64,000 bases of DNA from Paenibacillus sp. 1781tsa1. GTDB lineage: Bacteria; Bacillota; Bacilli; Paenibacillales; Paenibacillaceae. Positions 1 to 7,074 of the stretch are shown piece after piece; position 1 is the first letter of the stretch, and each line of letters opens with the position of its first letter. The notes below the pieces were generated by a model, which was given only the letters and a program-made list of their open reading frames with translations, was not told the DNA's origin and did no database searches. The position numbers were made by a program, and so were the translations under genes. Location: positions 2,914,001 through 2,978,000 of the forward strand of contig NZ_JAMYWY010000001.1 in NCBI RefSeq assembly GCF_024159265.1, read 5' to 3'.

Positions 1-463
1 CAGTGGGGTGAACGGTTATGTTAGCAGCACCATGCCTCTGAACCTGAACGGGCAGCTGGTTGACCAGATGAGAATCACCTTCAAGGACGGACAAGTTGTT
101 GCCTTTACGGCAGCATCAGGCGAAGAGCATCTGAAGAACCTGTTTGCCACCGATGAAGGAGCACGTTACCTGGGTGAAGTGGCACTCGTGCCTCATGACT
201 CCCCGATCTCCAACTTGAATCGTATTTTCTATAATACGGGGATTGATGAAAATGCATCTTGCCATTTGGCTGTTGGAAGTGCGTATCCATTCAACATGAA
301 AGATGGCACAACGATGTCTAACGAAGAGTTGCTGAAGCATGAGTGCAATGTGAGCCTGACTCACGTCGATTTCATGATCGGTTCCGCAGAGCTGGATATC
401 GATGGTGAGTTACAGGATGGTACAATCGAGCCGGTATTCCGTAAAGGCAACTGGGCATTTTAA
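1..463 (+). CDS. ampS: M29-family aminopeptidase, C-terminal part (5' end outside window)
   Basis: C-terminal ~154 residues of a metallo-aminopeptidase of family M29 (AmpS/PepS/AmpT), cytosolic enzymes that remove N-terminal amino acids using a two-metal centre. The frame is open to the window edge (S-G-V-N-G-Y-V), so the GTG at 8 is not the true start. Visible family landmarks are the Glu in LGEVALVP, the His in SCHLAVGSAY, and the His and Asp in THVDFMIG; in the family these belong to the metal and active site. It ends with RKGNWAF and is followed by a strong terminator, so it is the last gene of its transcript. Confidence 0.9.
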   Translation, partial: SGVNGYVSSTMPLNLNGQLVDQMRITFKDGQVVAFTAASGEEHLKNLFATDEGARYLGEVALVPHDSPISNLNRIFYNTGIDENASCHLAVGSAYPFNMKDGTTMSNEELLKHECNVSLTHVDFMIGSAELDIDGELQDGTIEPVFRKGNWAF

Positions 464-502
464 TTTCTAATCTAGCTAATCATAATAAAAGTACTGCACG
501 AG

Positions 503-531
503 AAAGTGACTTCACCTGAAGTCACTTTTTT
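503..531 (+). terminator. Rho-independent terminator after aminopeptidase
   Basis: A 10-bp perfect stem (AAGTGACTTC / GAAGTCACTT) with loop ACCT runs directly into six T residues. It sits 40 nt after the aminopeptidase stop and would also face the convergent GyrI-like gene. Confidence 0.9.
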
Positions 532-550
532 CGTTACCTCGTAACATGGA

Positions 551-1009
551 TTACACAGGTTTAACAGGCACACATAATTCGCACCAATGCTGATGAAGCA
601 GTTCCCAACGATATCGTTCTATAACCGGCTTATTGTCCATCTAATAACCACTTGTTTGTAAATGAGGTATGATTACACGCCATGCCTGCTGAATATCTTC
701 TGCCGTATGTCTCACCTTATAGATGAGATAGTCTCCGCCCGATAGCTCACCAATCTCAATCAGATCATCTTCCAGACGTTCAGATTCAGTGATAACAATA
801 CAGGCATCATATCTACATTTTTCTGGCGGAGTAGTAGTTGGGTCATCTTGGGGAATACCCAGTAATGTTGCTGATTCATGAAGCAGTTGGTTTCTGTCTG
901 CCGATTGTTTCAGCGTATTCATCGCTTGGGCATTGGCTGGACCGTAAGGCCCCACTTGTCGAACATAGGCAAGGTGACATGACGGGAGGTTTTCAATATA
1001 CATTTGCAT
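551..1009 (-). pseudogene. GyrI/AraC effector-binding-like protein split by an in-frame TAG
   Basis: The 122-residue frame (MQMYIENLPSCHLAYVRQVG...) has the start of a GyrI/SbmC-like small-molecule-binding domain, seen alone or at the C-terminus of AraC/MerR-type regulators. It stops early at a TAG (641-643). The same frame then continues for 29 codons to a TAA at 551-553 and reads MDNKPVIERYR...HQHWCELCVPVKPV. That is the usual C-terminal strand of this fold (E-x-Y ... C-E-(I/L)-C-V-P-V). A single nonsense codon therefore truncates an otherwise complete ~152-residue domain. It could be a recent pseudogene or a sequence error; the 122-residue form lacks the last strand. Alone on the minus strand. 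Confidence 0.8.
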
Positions 1010-1166
1010 GGAATTCTTCCTCTAAATATGGTTTTATCTTACATATTGGATGCTAACATGGTATAAAAAATATTGCATAATGAATTGATTCCCTGTACCA
1101 AAACTCGTAGAATAGGAAGGATATGTTAAAGGATGTTCTAAGAGAACAGGAGGGGAAGAGTGGGAT

Positions 1167-2327
1167 ATGGATATCACCTATGCCTTCACGGATAAACGGT
1201 TCAGGCAAGTTGTGTTGGATCGTTTTTGTAATGAGAGGGGGTTCATTCAGGAGAGTGACGTTTGTGAGGTTGAGACATTGCAACTTTCTAATCACGATAT
1301 TCGTAATCTGGATGGAATCGAGTATTTCAAGGGTCTTCAAGAGTTGGATTGTGCCTATAATCAATTGACGGGTCTGGATCTTGCTCAGAATCACATGCTC
1401 AGGACGTTACGTTGCAGAGAGAATCAACTTCTTACTCTGGACCTCCATTCCAATTCAGAATTGCAGGTGCTCGATTGCAGCTTTAATCGACTTCGCAAAT
1501 TGGATCTTTCTCATAATTCCAAACTTGTCACGCTGGAGTGCCATTGGAATATGTTGTCGGAGCTAGCTTTGGAGCGCCTTGAACAGTTGGAGGAACTGAG
1601 TTGCAGTTATAATGCTCTTTTCACTCTTGAGCTTGAACACAATATACACCTGCGGCGACTTGATTGCGCCAACAATTACATGTTGGAACTTGATGTAACC
1701 GGTTGTCCAAACTTGATTGAGCTTCGTTGTAACCACAACCACATAAAAAAGTTGGATATTCATTCGAATTTGGTTTTGGAAAGTGTCCGTTGTTTTAACA
1801 ACCATATCAGTGAGCTGGATATTCGCCATAACGTGCAACTAAGAGAGCTGTACTGTTCCGAGAACAAATTAACCGAGTTGGATTATAGCGCTAATCCCAA
1901 GTTGGAGAGACTGCAATATGCAGACAATCTGATTTTTGAATCCAATCATGAAGTTCAGGGGATGGGTGTGTTTCAGTATGACGCATCGATGTCCAACTAT
2001 CGGATTCGCTTACATATTCAGGATAAAGAACTGGCAGTCACTGCACAGGTTTCAACCAAGACAGAGATGGAAGCCTTATCCCCATATATGGAAGCGATGT
2101 GGAAACGGTGGGACATGCTTGGTGAGCAGGCACTTAAAACCATTGCCGAGGCTCATCCGGACGAAGATATCAATGAATTAATTTTGGCTGATGTAGAATT
2201 TCAGGGAGATCAATATCTTCGATTGGGTTATGATGCGGGGCATACACCTGCTGGTCGACTGTACATATATGCGGAGTTTGACGATGAGTTTCACATGTTG
2301 GATACGTTGATCTATGAAACGTATTAA
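1167..2327 (+). CDS. Leucine-rich repeat protein with C-terminal DUF-like domain
   Basis: 386 residues, no signal peptide, so probably cytosolic. Residues ~35-265 form about ten 21-residue leucine-rich repeats of the type L-x-x-L-D-C-S-x-N-x-L-x-x-L-D-L-S-x-N, with a Cys at a fixed place in most repeats (LDCAYN, LRCREN, LDCSFN, LECHWN, LSCSYN, LDCANN). LRRs of this kind are protein-binding scaffolds. The last ~100 residues (MEAMWKRWDMLGEQ ... YIYAEFDDEFHMLDT) form a separate acidic globular domain that I cannot name with certainty; it resembles domains of polymorphic-toxin immunity proteins. Start chosen for the AGGAGG at 1148-1153, 13 nt upstream. Single-gene unit closed by a terminator. Confidence 0.75.
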   Translation: MDITYAFTDKRFRQVVLDRFCNERGFIQESDVCEVETLQLSNHDIRNLDGIEYFKGLQELDCAYNQLTGLDLAQNHMLRTLRCRENQLLTLDLHSNSELQVLDCSFNRLRKLDLSHNSKLVTLECHWNMLSELALERLEQLEELSCSYNALFTLELEHNIHLRRLDCANNYMLELDVTGCPNLIELRCNHNHIKKLDIHSNLVLESVRCFNNHISELDIRHNVQLRELYCSENKLTELDYSANPKLERLQYADNLIFESNHEVQGMGVFQYDASMSNYRIRLHIQDKELAVTAQVSTKTEMEALSPYMEAMWKRWDMLGEQALKTIAEAHPDEDINELILADVEFQGDQYLRLGYDAGHTPAGRLYIYAEFDDEFHMLDTLIYETY

Positions 2328-2351
2328 AGCCACGAGATCGTGGCTTTTTTG
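2326..2351 (+). terminator. Terminator after LRR gene
   Basis: Stem AAAGCCACGA / CGTGGCTTT with a 3-nt loop followed by a T run; it overlaps the LRR stop codon. Confidence 0.85.
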
Positions 2352-2375
2352 CTTGTTATTTTGTTATATTATATG

Positions 2376-3008
2376 TTATTCGGCTTGCATTTTGTTGAAG
2401 CTAACATATTCATTGATTGGTTTACGGTAACCGCGTGGGCGCTGTTTGGCTTCCGACTTTTTGCCGATGGTGATCATCATGACAGGTACATAATGGTCTG
2501 GGATATCCAAACTCCGTTGCAGTTCTTCCGAGTCAAAACCAATCATTGGACAAGTGTCCCAACCGCGATCCTGAGCGATCAGCATCAATTGCATGGCAGA
2601 CAGGCTGGCATTGCGAATTGCATCTTCACGTTGGAAGAATCTGCCCCGAGATTCGTAAAATTCGGTGACACTTTGGGATTCTTGCTCATATTGGAACGGA
2701 GTGAGGGCGCCCAGATTCAGCAAGCCTTCGTTAATGGTGCGGATATGATGGTGTGCGTTGACATCACCCAGAACCACGATGACCGCAGAAGCTGTTTTTA
2801 CTTTATATTGCTGGGAAGCTTCATAGACTTTCTCTTTCTGTTCCTCGTCTTTGATCACAAGATAGTGGGTATGTTGCAGGTTAAAGGCAGATGGTGCAAA
2901 TTTGTTCAGGGCAAACATCTCTTGCAGTTCAGACTCCGAAATCTCAATTCCTTCTTCAAAAATAACGGCCGACCTGCGGTTTTTAACTAGATTCTCGAAC
3001 TCACTCAT
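2376..3008 (-). CDS. Nitroreductase family FMN oxidoreductase (MhqN/YdgI-like)
   Basis: 210 residues of the nitroreductase fold: N-terminal RRSAVIFEEG (FMN phosphate-binding RRS motif), APSAFNLQHTHYLVI (the S-x-x-N-x-Q-x-x flavin-binding stretch) and C-terminal GKKSEAKQRPRGYRKPINEYV. Family members are dimeric cytosolic NAD(P)H-dependent FMN enzymes that reduce quinones, nitroaromatics or related electrophiles. The closest type by feel is the YdgI/YodC/MhqN group of Bacillus, often induced by quinone or thiol stress. A palindromic operator-like site lies in its promoter (3053-3077), which suggests control by a repressor not encoded next to it. Substrate not determinable from sequence. Confidence 0.88.
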   Translation of the reverse strand: MSEFENLVKNRRSAVIFEEGIEISESELQEMFALNKFAPSAFNLQHTHYLVIKDEEQKEKVYEASQQYKVKTASAVIVVLGDVNAHHHIRTINEGLLNLGALTPFQYEQESQSVTEFYESRGRFFQREDAIRNASLSAMQLMLIAQDRGWDTCPMIGFDSEELQRSLDIPDHYVPVMMITIGKKSEAKQRPRGYRKPINEYVSFNKMQAE

Positions 3009-3052
3009 GATGGTTTCCCTCGCTTATGTATGATTTATAAAATTACTATAAC

Positions 3053-3077
3053 ACACTTAGTTACTTTATGTAAGTGT
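3053..3077. promoter_or_regulatory. Operator-like palindrome upstream of nitroreductase
   Basis: Arms ACACTTA (3053-3059) and TAAGTGT (3071-3077) enclose a second inverted pair TTAC/GTAA. The site lies ~45-70 nt before the nitroreductase start, just upstream of a TATAGT -10-like element on the minus strand. The shape (TTAC-n5-GTAA core) resembles HxlR/MarR-type binding sites of redox sensors; this is an inference. Confidence 0.5.
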
Positions 3078-3138
3078 TATTTTTGAATAAGACAAGGTTT
3101 GCCTGCCATACGCTAGAATAAAACACTAGAGGTGATTC

Positions 3139-3378
3139 ATGAAAGCTCTCATCACAAGATTTAAGGGAAGACATGACCCGCACGAATTTCGGGTATATGT
3201 GATCCAATCTTCGACGTTAAAACGTTTTGTCGTTATGGAGATTATTTTGGGTTCCATCGTGTACAATGTCGCACTATATTTGTGCCATAATGCACTACTT
3301 GCTGGCGCAGGCTCTTGGGCTGGAACTGAAAGTCTGAAGAGACTGCCGCTGGTCTTTAGAAGAATCGCAGGGACGTGA
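3139..3378 (+). CDS. Small hypothetical ORF (79 aa)
   Basis: An ATG with a reasonable ribosome site (AGAGGTGA, ~4 nt away) opens a 79-residue frame, MKALITRFKG... with a hydrophobic stretch MEIILGSIVYNVALYL. I recognise no domain. It is divergent from the nitroreductase and shares the regulatory gap with the palindrome at 3053-3077. The residue composition is not convincingly protein-like after residue 50, so it may be a chance frame or a decayed gene. Confidence 0.3.
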   Translation: MKALITRFKGRHDPHEFRVYVIQSSTLKRFVVMEIILGSIVYNVALYLCHNALLAGAGSWAGTESLKRLPLVFRRIAGT

Positions 3379-3407
3379 TGAAGTGTTCAAATGAAAAAGA
3401 TTGAAGC

Positions 3408-3437
3408 AGAAGAGGGCCAATAGCGGCCCCATCTTCT
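3408..3437. terminator. Imperfect hairpin, possible terminator
   Basis: AGAAGA-GGGCC / GGCCCC-A-TCTTCT with a 6-nt loop lies between the small ORF and the convergent carboxypeptidase gene. The T run is weak in both directions, so this is a tentative bidirectional terminator. Confidence 0.4.
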
Positions 3438-3513
3438 ACTTCACCCTTGCTATCTATAATTAACTTCTTTTATCTAATCGGATAACTGACGAAGCATGGT
3501 GTTCTTGCCTACC

Positions 3514-4287
3514 TTATTTGGCTCGTTCCAAATATTGCTCCAGTGTAAGTTTCTGATTGGTAATTTCACCAGCAATATATACTCCCACATAACGTACATG
3601 CCATGGCTCATAGGAATAACCAGTTAATTTCTCCTGGTCTTTGCTATAACGAATGATGAATCCGTATTTGTGGGCATTGGCTTTTAGCCATTTGCCTTCT
3701 TTGGTGTTGCCGAAGCTTTGCTGAAGATCATAACCGGCGGAAGCGCTGGAGATATCCATTGCAAGACCCGTTTGATGTTCGCTTTGTCCTGGACGAGCAC
3801 TTGTTTTATTGGCAACAGCTTCACCTTTGATGCTGGCATTCCGGTCAAAGATCGATTTCTGAGTTGCATAAGAGCGATAACCAGACACGGCTTTGATATC
3901 AATGCCGTCTTTTTTGGCTGCAGCAAATAATTTTTCAATAGCGGTTGCAGCCACTTTACGCATTTGTTTCTTCGGACTTGAGCCTGAGAAGCTAAAAGGA
4001 ATATTAGGTACAACCAAATCTTGAGGTGCGTAAGTCGAAGGCAGATTTCTCTTTTTATTGACAAGTACAACTGTACTGGACACATTGGTCACGGTTGCCA
4101 CATTTTTAATCGTTTTGATCGTACGACCAGGTGCATTATCATGCAGAAATTGAGTGAAGCTGGAGCTTGCAGCAGACGCGACGGGATTCAGGTTTGAAGT
4201 GATGGGAAACGTAGTAAAAGCAGAACCTGCTACAACAGAGCCTATGAGAATTGTAGATATGATGGATTTACGAGTAAAAGGTTTCAT
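3514..4287 (-). CDS. Secreted D-alanyl-D-alanine carboxypeptidase, M15B (VanY-like)
   Basis: 257 residues. An N-terminal signal peptide (basic MKPFTRKS, hydrophobic core, ASA-type cleavage near residue 40) sends it outside the membrane. The C-terminal half is the VanY/M15B fold: SGYRS (135-139), SEHQTGLAMDIS with zinc ligands His171 and Asp178, and EPWHVRYVG with catalytic Glu227 and zinc ligand His230. Enzymes of this family trim the terminal D-Ala from peptidoglycan stem peptides. All catalytic residues are present. Residues ~45-100 form a linker or small domain before the catalytic part. It stands alone; the nearest upstream neighbour is a repeat element, not a van cluster, so a role in wall maturation is more likely than resistance. 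Confidence 0.93.
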   Translation of the reverse strand: MKPFTRKSIISTILIGSVVAGSAFTTFPITSNLNPVASAASSSFTQFLHDNAPGRTIKTIKNVATVTNVSSTVVLVNKKRNLPSTYAPQDLVVPNIPFSFSGSSPKKQMRKVAATAIEKLFAAAKKDGIDIKAVSGYRSYATQKSIFDRNASIKGEAVANKTSARPGQSEHQTGLAMDISSASAGYDLQQSFGNTKEGKWLKANAHKYGFIIRYSKDQEKLTGYSYEPWHVRYVGVYIAGEITNQKLTLEQYLERAK

Positions 4288-4389
4288 GATGTGTGTTCCT
4301 CCTCGGAATATATGAATCTATATACCGAGTATACTAGAGGATTATATCCATAGGTTCTCCAATTGTTTCCGAGTTGTAAACAAAGTTTG

Positions 4390-4618
4390 CTATATACGTT
4401 GAACCAAAGATATTTACACTGGACACTACGATGATAGAACAACCTTCCGATCGCTGTTATCCCCAGATTTTACGAATTCCCCTTATAGGGGAAAATCCGG
4501 GGATAGCGTATGCTTCCGATGCAGCTTTCTTGCAGAAAGCTTTTAGGCGAACGCTTCGCTTCTTCTAGTTGTTTCTGTCCTCTCCGTTTCGTGTAAATGT
4601 TAAGTTCAATTTATATAA
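4390..4618 (-). repeat. MITE-like intergenic element, copy 1
   Basis: About 229 bp bounded by inverted ends (CTATATACGTTGAACCAAAG ... and ...TTAAGTTCAATTTATATA). Its reverse complement matches 44842-45071 over the full length with scattered substitutions (roughly 85% by eye). Inside are several hairpins: a tetraloop-like AGCTTTCTGCAAGAAAGCT, a TTCCCCTATAAGGGGAA stem, and an outer pair TATCCCCGGATTTT / AAAATCTGGGGATA. It encodes no protein and sits between two minus-strand gene units. Confidence 0.85.
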
Positions 4619-4654
4619 AATCTTCTTTTTGCAACTCTCGTAGAGGCAGTATAC

Positions 4655-4692
4655 ATGAAAAAAACCGTTGCATTGGAGGCAACGGCTTTTGA
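4655..4692 (-). terminator. Terminator of HesB-like gene
   Basis: Stem GCCGTTGC / GCAACGG with a short loop, followed on the minus strand by a run of T (seen as A on the plus strand at 4658-4664). It lies 50-80 nt downstream of the minus-strand HesB-like gene. Confidence 0.85.
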
Positions 4693-4740
4693 TGTGAAGA
4701 GAGATACTACTAGATTACTTCAAGTATGCTGGAGACTGGG

Positions 4741-5103
4741 TTACAACATGCAGGCATCAGTTCCACTGGAGCTGCCCACAGTTACTGCACGGGTGTCACG
4801 AACGCGAACGTTAGCGCTGAGCACACCGGAGTCACTGCTTAATTTGAAAGAAGGATAATTTTCTTCTGTATCCAGCTTCATGTGTTGTTCGAGGTTTAGT
4901 TGTTGCTTCGGATCAACATAGAACGGAACCAGATTGGTTTCGATCTGAGCGTCAAGAGCCGCGAGTTCATCAACAATGATAATCGCAATAACTCCGTTAC
5001 ATCCGCAACCTTCCAGATCATAGATTACTTTGAAGTATCCAGGTTGGTCATTCAGGCTTTCCGTCAATCGTTTTGCAGCCAGGTCTGTAATTTGAATATA
5101 CAT
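4741..5103 (-). CDS. HesB/IscA-like iron-sulfur biosynthesis family protein (YqkB-like)
   Basis: 120 residues of the FeS_biosyn (HesB/YqkB) fold: MYIQITDLAAKRLTESL at the start and YDLEGCGCNGVIAI at the position of the first conserved cysteines. True A-type carriers have one Cys near residue 35 and a C-x-C near the C-terminus. Here the only late Cys is in TDACML, so it belongs to the divergent YqkB/YneR subgroup whose role is not established. Cytosolic. Single gene with its own terminator and a ribosome site (AAGGAGT) just upstream of the start. Confidence 0.8.
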   Translation of the reverse strand: MYIQITDLAAKRLTESLNDQPGYFKVIYDLEGCGCNGVIAIIIVDELAALDAQIETNLVPFYVDPKQQLNLEQHMKLDTEENYPSFKLSSDSGVLSANVRVRDTRAVTVGSSSGTDACML

Positions 5104-5209
5104 ATAGGTACACTCCTTTATATGTGGTCGTGATTGTAAGTGGTAAAAGAACTCATTCAGCTTCTATTCTCATTATACCACTATGTGAAAAATCAAAGCA
5201 TTTATTTTC

Positions 5210-5238
5210 TTGACTGATCAGTCTGGAAAAGGTATTCT
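5210..5238 (+). promoter_or_regulatory. Promoter with overlapping TetR-type operator
   Basis: -35 TTGACT (5210-5215), 17-nt spacer, -10 TATTCT (5233-5238). The perfect palindrome GACTGATCAGTC (5212-5223) covers the -35 box, and GACTGATTGGTC recurs before the NmrA-like gene (5939-5950). This is the layout expected for autorepression by the TetR protein encoded 33 nt downstream. Confidence 0.75.
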
Positions 5239-5270
5239 TTATTTAATGAATGGGGAGGTGAGGTCTGAAA

Positions 5271-5855
5271 TTGGGAAGAGCCAAGGAATTTGACACGGAA
5301 ACTGTTTTAAGAAAAGCAACGTCTGTATTTGGAGCGTACGGTTATGAAGGTACATCTTTGAGCTTACTGCTGAGTGAACTTGGCATTGCGCGGCAAAGCC
5401 TGTATGACACATATGGAACGAAACATGATTTATTTGTTTCAGCGCTTAAATTCTATATTCAACAGAAGACAGAGGCGGGCATCAGACTATTAAGTGAATG
5501 CACAAGTGTGAGGCAAGGCATGGCACAGTTGTTCAACGAAGTGGTTAACGTGCTCACAGACGATGAACGTCGTAATGAATGTTTCATCATTAATAGCGCG
5601 GTGGAGCAGGCACCACAAAATCACGAAATCGCAGCTTTTATTCAAACCACTAACCAACAGATGGAAGATGTCTTTCATACTGCGTTGCTACGAGGCCGGA
5701 GGAATGGCGAATTGAAGCATACAGAGGAAGAATTGCCTGGTCTTGCCCGTTTTCTGAATTATTCCCGACTTTCATTGACCTTCACGGCGAAGAGCGGTGC
5801 AAGTGCCGAAGCGCTGCGAGATTTTGTACAAATGACCTTAAGGGCTATGGATTAA
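5271..5855 (+). CDS. TetR/AcrR family transcriptional repressor
   Basis: 194 residues from a TTG start placed by GGGGAGGTGAGG (ends ~8 nt upstream). Residues ~6-55 are the TetR helix-turn-helix (TVLRKATSVFGAYGYEGTS ... LGIARQSLYDTYGTKHDLF). The C-terminal ~140 residues form the ligand/dimer domain, of the TetR_C family that includes YxaF/LmrA-like regulators. Its own promoter overlaps a GACTGATCAGTC palindrome, and a near-identical site precedes the next gene. It very likely represses both itself and the NmrA-like oxidoreductase, being relieved by an unknown small molecule. Cytosolic dimer. Confidence 0.9.
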   Translation: MGRAKEFDTETVLRKATSVFGAYGYEGTSLSLLLSELGIARQSLYDTYGTKHDLFVSALKFYIQQKTEAGIRLLSECTSVRQGMAQLFNEVVNVLTDDERRNECFIINSAVEQAPQNHEIAAFIQTTNQQMEDVFHTALLRGRRNGELKHTEEELPGLARFLNYSRLSLTFTAKSGASAEALRDFVQMTLRAMD

Positions 5856-5936
5856 AGATTCACATGATTTGAGCATGAACATTCATAAATGTTTTTTTGA
5901 AAATGAACGCGTATGGCGTTTATTTTTTAACATTTA

Positions 5937-5964
5937 TAGACTGATTGGTCTGGAAAAATAACGC
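5937..5964 (+). promoter_or_regulatory. Second TetR-type operator, upstream of NmrA-like gene
   Basis: GACTGATTGGTC (5939-5950) followed by TGGAAAAA matches the operator at 5212-5223 plus its right flank (TGGAAAA). It lies 42 nt before the oxidoreductase start, over a TAGACT -35-like hexamer. Confidence 0.7.
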
Positions 5965-5991
5965 CAAACAAAACTGAAGGAGGAAGTAAAT

Positions 5992-6852
5992 ATGAATAAT
6001 GATAAACCGGTGACACTGATTACAGGGGCTAATGGAAAGACAGGAAGCCGAGTTGCGGCTATACTTCAAAAGCAACAATATCCGGTGCGCTTGGCAGGAA
6101 GAACTAAAGCATCTCTTTCTGGTTCTGGTGATAACTATGTCTATTTCGATTGGTATGATTCCGAGACGTATGCTCAGGCATTGAAAAATGTGAACCAGGT
6201 GTACCTTGTCGTGCCAGTCATGGACATGAATCCAGAAGGCGTCATGATTCCGTTCATCAAGGAAGCATTGTGGAGCGGCGTTAAGCGATTTGTCTTGCTC
6301 GGCAGTGCTTCGATCGATGAGAATGGTCCTATATTTGGCAAAGTACATCAGTATTTAAAAGCGCATGCTCCCGAGTGGGCTGTTCTCCAACCATCTTATT
6401 TTATGGAGAATTTTACGGAGGGACCACATCGGGAGACAATGAAGCAACTCGATAAAATCTACAGTGCTGCGGGTGACGGGAAAATTGGATTTGTCAGCGC
6501 AGATGATATTGCGACTGTTGCCTTCCGAGCCCTGACAGATGTTATTCCTCATAATACAGAGCATGTGATTACAGGGCCGGAGACGTTATCCTATGGGCAG
6601 GTTTCCAACATCATTAGTCGTTTAATGGGTCAATCCATCCAGCATGAATCTTTGTCCGATGATGAATTGAGGAACAGCATGATTCAAGCCGGGATGCCCG
6701 AAGACTATGCAACAGCTCTGGCAGGATTGGATATTGCCATCCGTGAAGAAGGCCTAGAAGATCAAGTAACGGATACCGTGCTGAGATTGACGGGGGATGA
6801 CCCGATTTCGTTTGAGCAATTTGTTCAAAATCATATGGAAGTATGGAAATAA
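5992..6852 (+). CDS. NmrA-like NAD(P)-binding protein (atypical SDR)
   Basis: 286 residues. The N-terminal Rossmann fold carries the dinucleotide-binding motif TGANGKTG (residues 11-18). There is no classical Y-x-x-x-K; the family is the NmrA/ergot-alkaloid-type atypical SDR group, whose members act as NAD(P)H-dependent reductases (quinone reductase-like) or as redox sensors. Start from GGAGGA ~8 nt upstream. It is transcribed in the same direction as the TetR gene but from its own promoter with a shared operator, so it is the probable target of that repressor. The substrate cannot be told. Confidence 0.87.
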   Translation: MNNDKPVTLITGANGKTGSRVAAILQKQQYPVRLAGRTKASLSGSGDNYVYFDWYDSETYAQALKNVNQVYLVVPVMDMNPEGVMIPFIKEALWSGVKRFVLLGSASIDENGPIFGKVHQYLKAHAPEWAVLQPSYFMENFTEGPHRETMKQLDKIYSAAGDGKIGFVSADDIATVAFRALTDVIPHNTEHVITGPETLSYGQVSNIISRLMGQSIQHESLSDDELRNSMIQAGMPEDYATALAGLDIAIREEGLEDQVTDTVLRLTGDDPISFEQFVQNHMEVWK

Positions 6853-6877
6853 TGGAAGAAACATATTGTATTTAAAT

Positions 6878-6907
6878 AGAAGACGGTGCCTAGTGCCCGT
6901 CTTTTTG
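6878..6907 (+). terminator. Terminator after NmrA-like gene
   Basis: Near-palindrome AGAAGACGG-TGCCTAGTGC-CCGTCTT followed by five T residues, 30 nt after the stop. Confidence 0.8.
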
Positions 6908-7026
6908 CCTGTCTACCAGCATGTTGACATCGTTGATTGAAATATGGATCTCTGGATAATCATAGGCACTACGGACAGCAGTGATTATACGAACACACTT
7001 TTGGGGAAATAGATGAGGATGAATGT

Positions 7027-7052
7027 TAGGGCGTGTTTTGAGACACGCCCTA
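7027..7052 (+). promoter_or_regulatory. Perfect hairpin in leader of the opuC-like operon
   Basis: TAGGGCGTGT / ACACGCCCTA, a 10-bp perfect stem with a 6-nt loop, ends 22 nt before the ATP-binding subunit start. No T run follows, so it is not a plain terminator. It may be an operator or an mRNA structure near the ribosome site (GGGGCGAAGAGAG). Confidence 0.55.
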
Positions 7053-7074
7053 GATAAAGGGGCGAAGAGAGCGG

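Noticed and set aside
641..643. TAG in the GyrI-like gene as pyrrolysine or a recoded codon
   Set aside because: TAG is used as a normal stop in this window (for example opuCA-like at 8047), and Firmicutes of this type lack a general pyrrolysine system; nonsense mutation or sequence error is simpler.
4655..4858. 67-residue plus-strand frame
   Set aside because: It runs through the terminator and the end of the HesB-like gene; no ribosome site.
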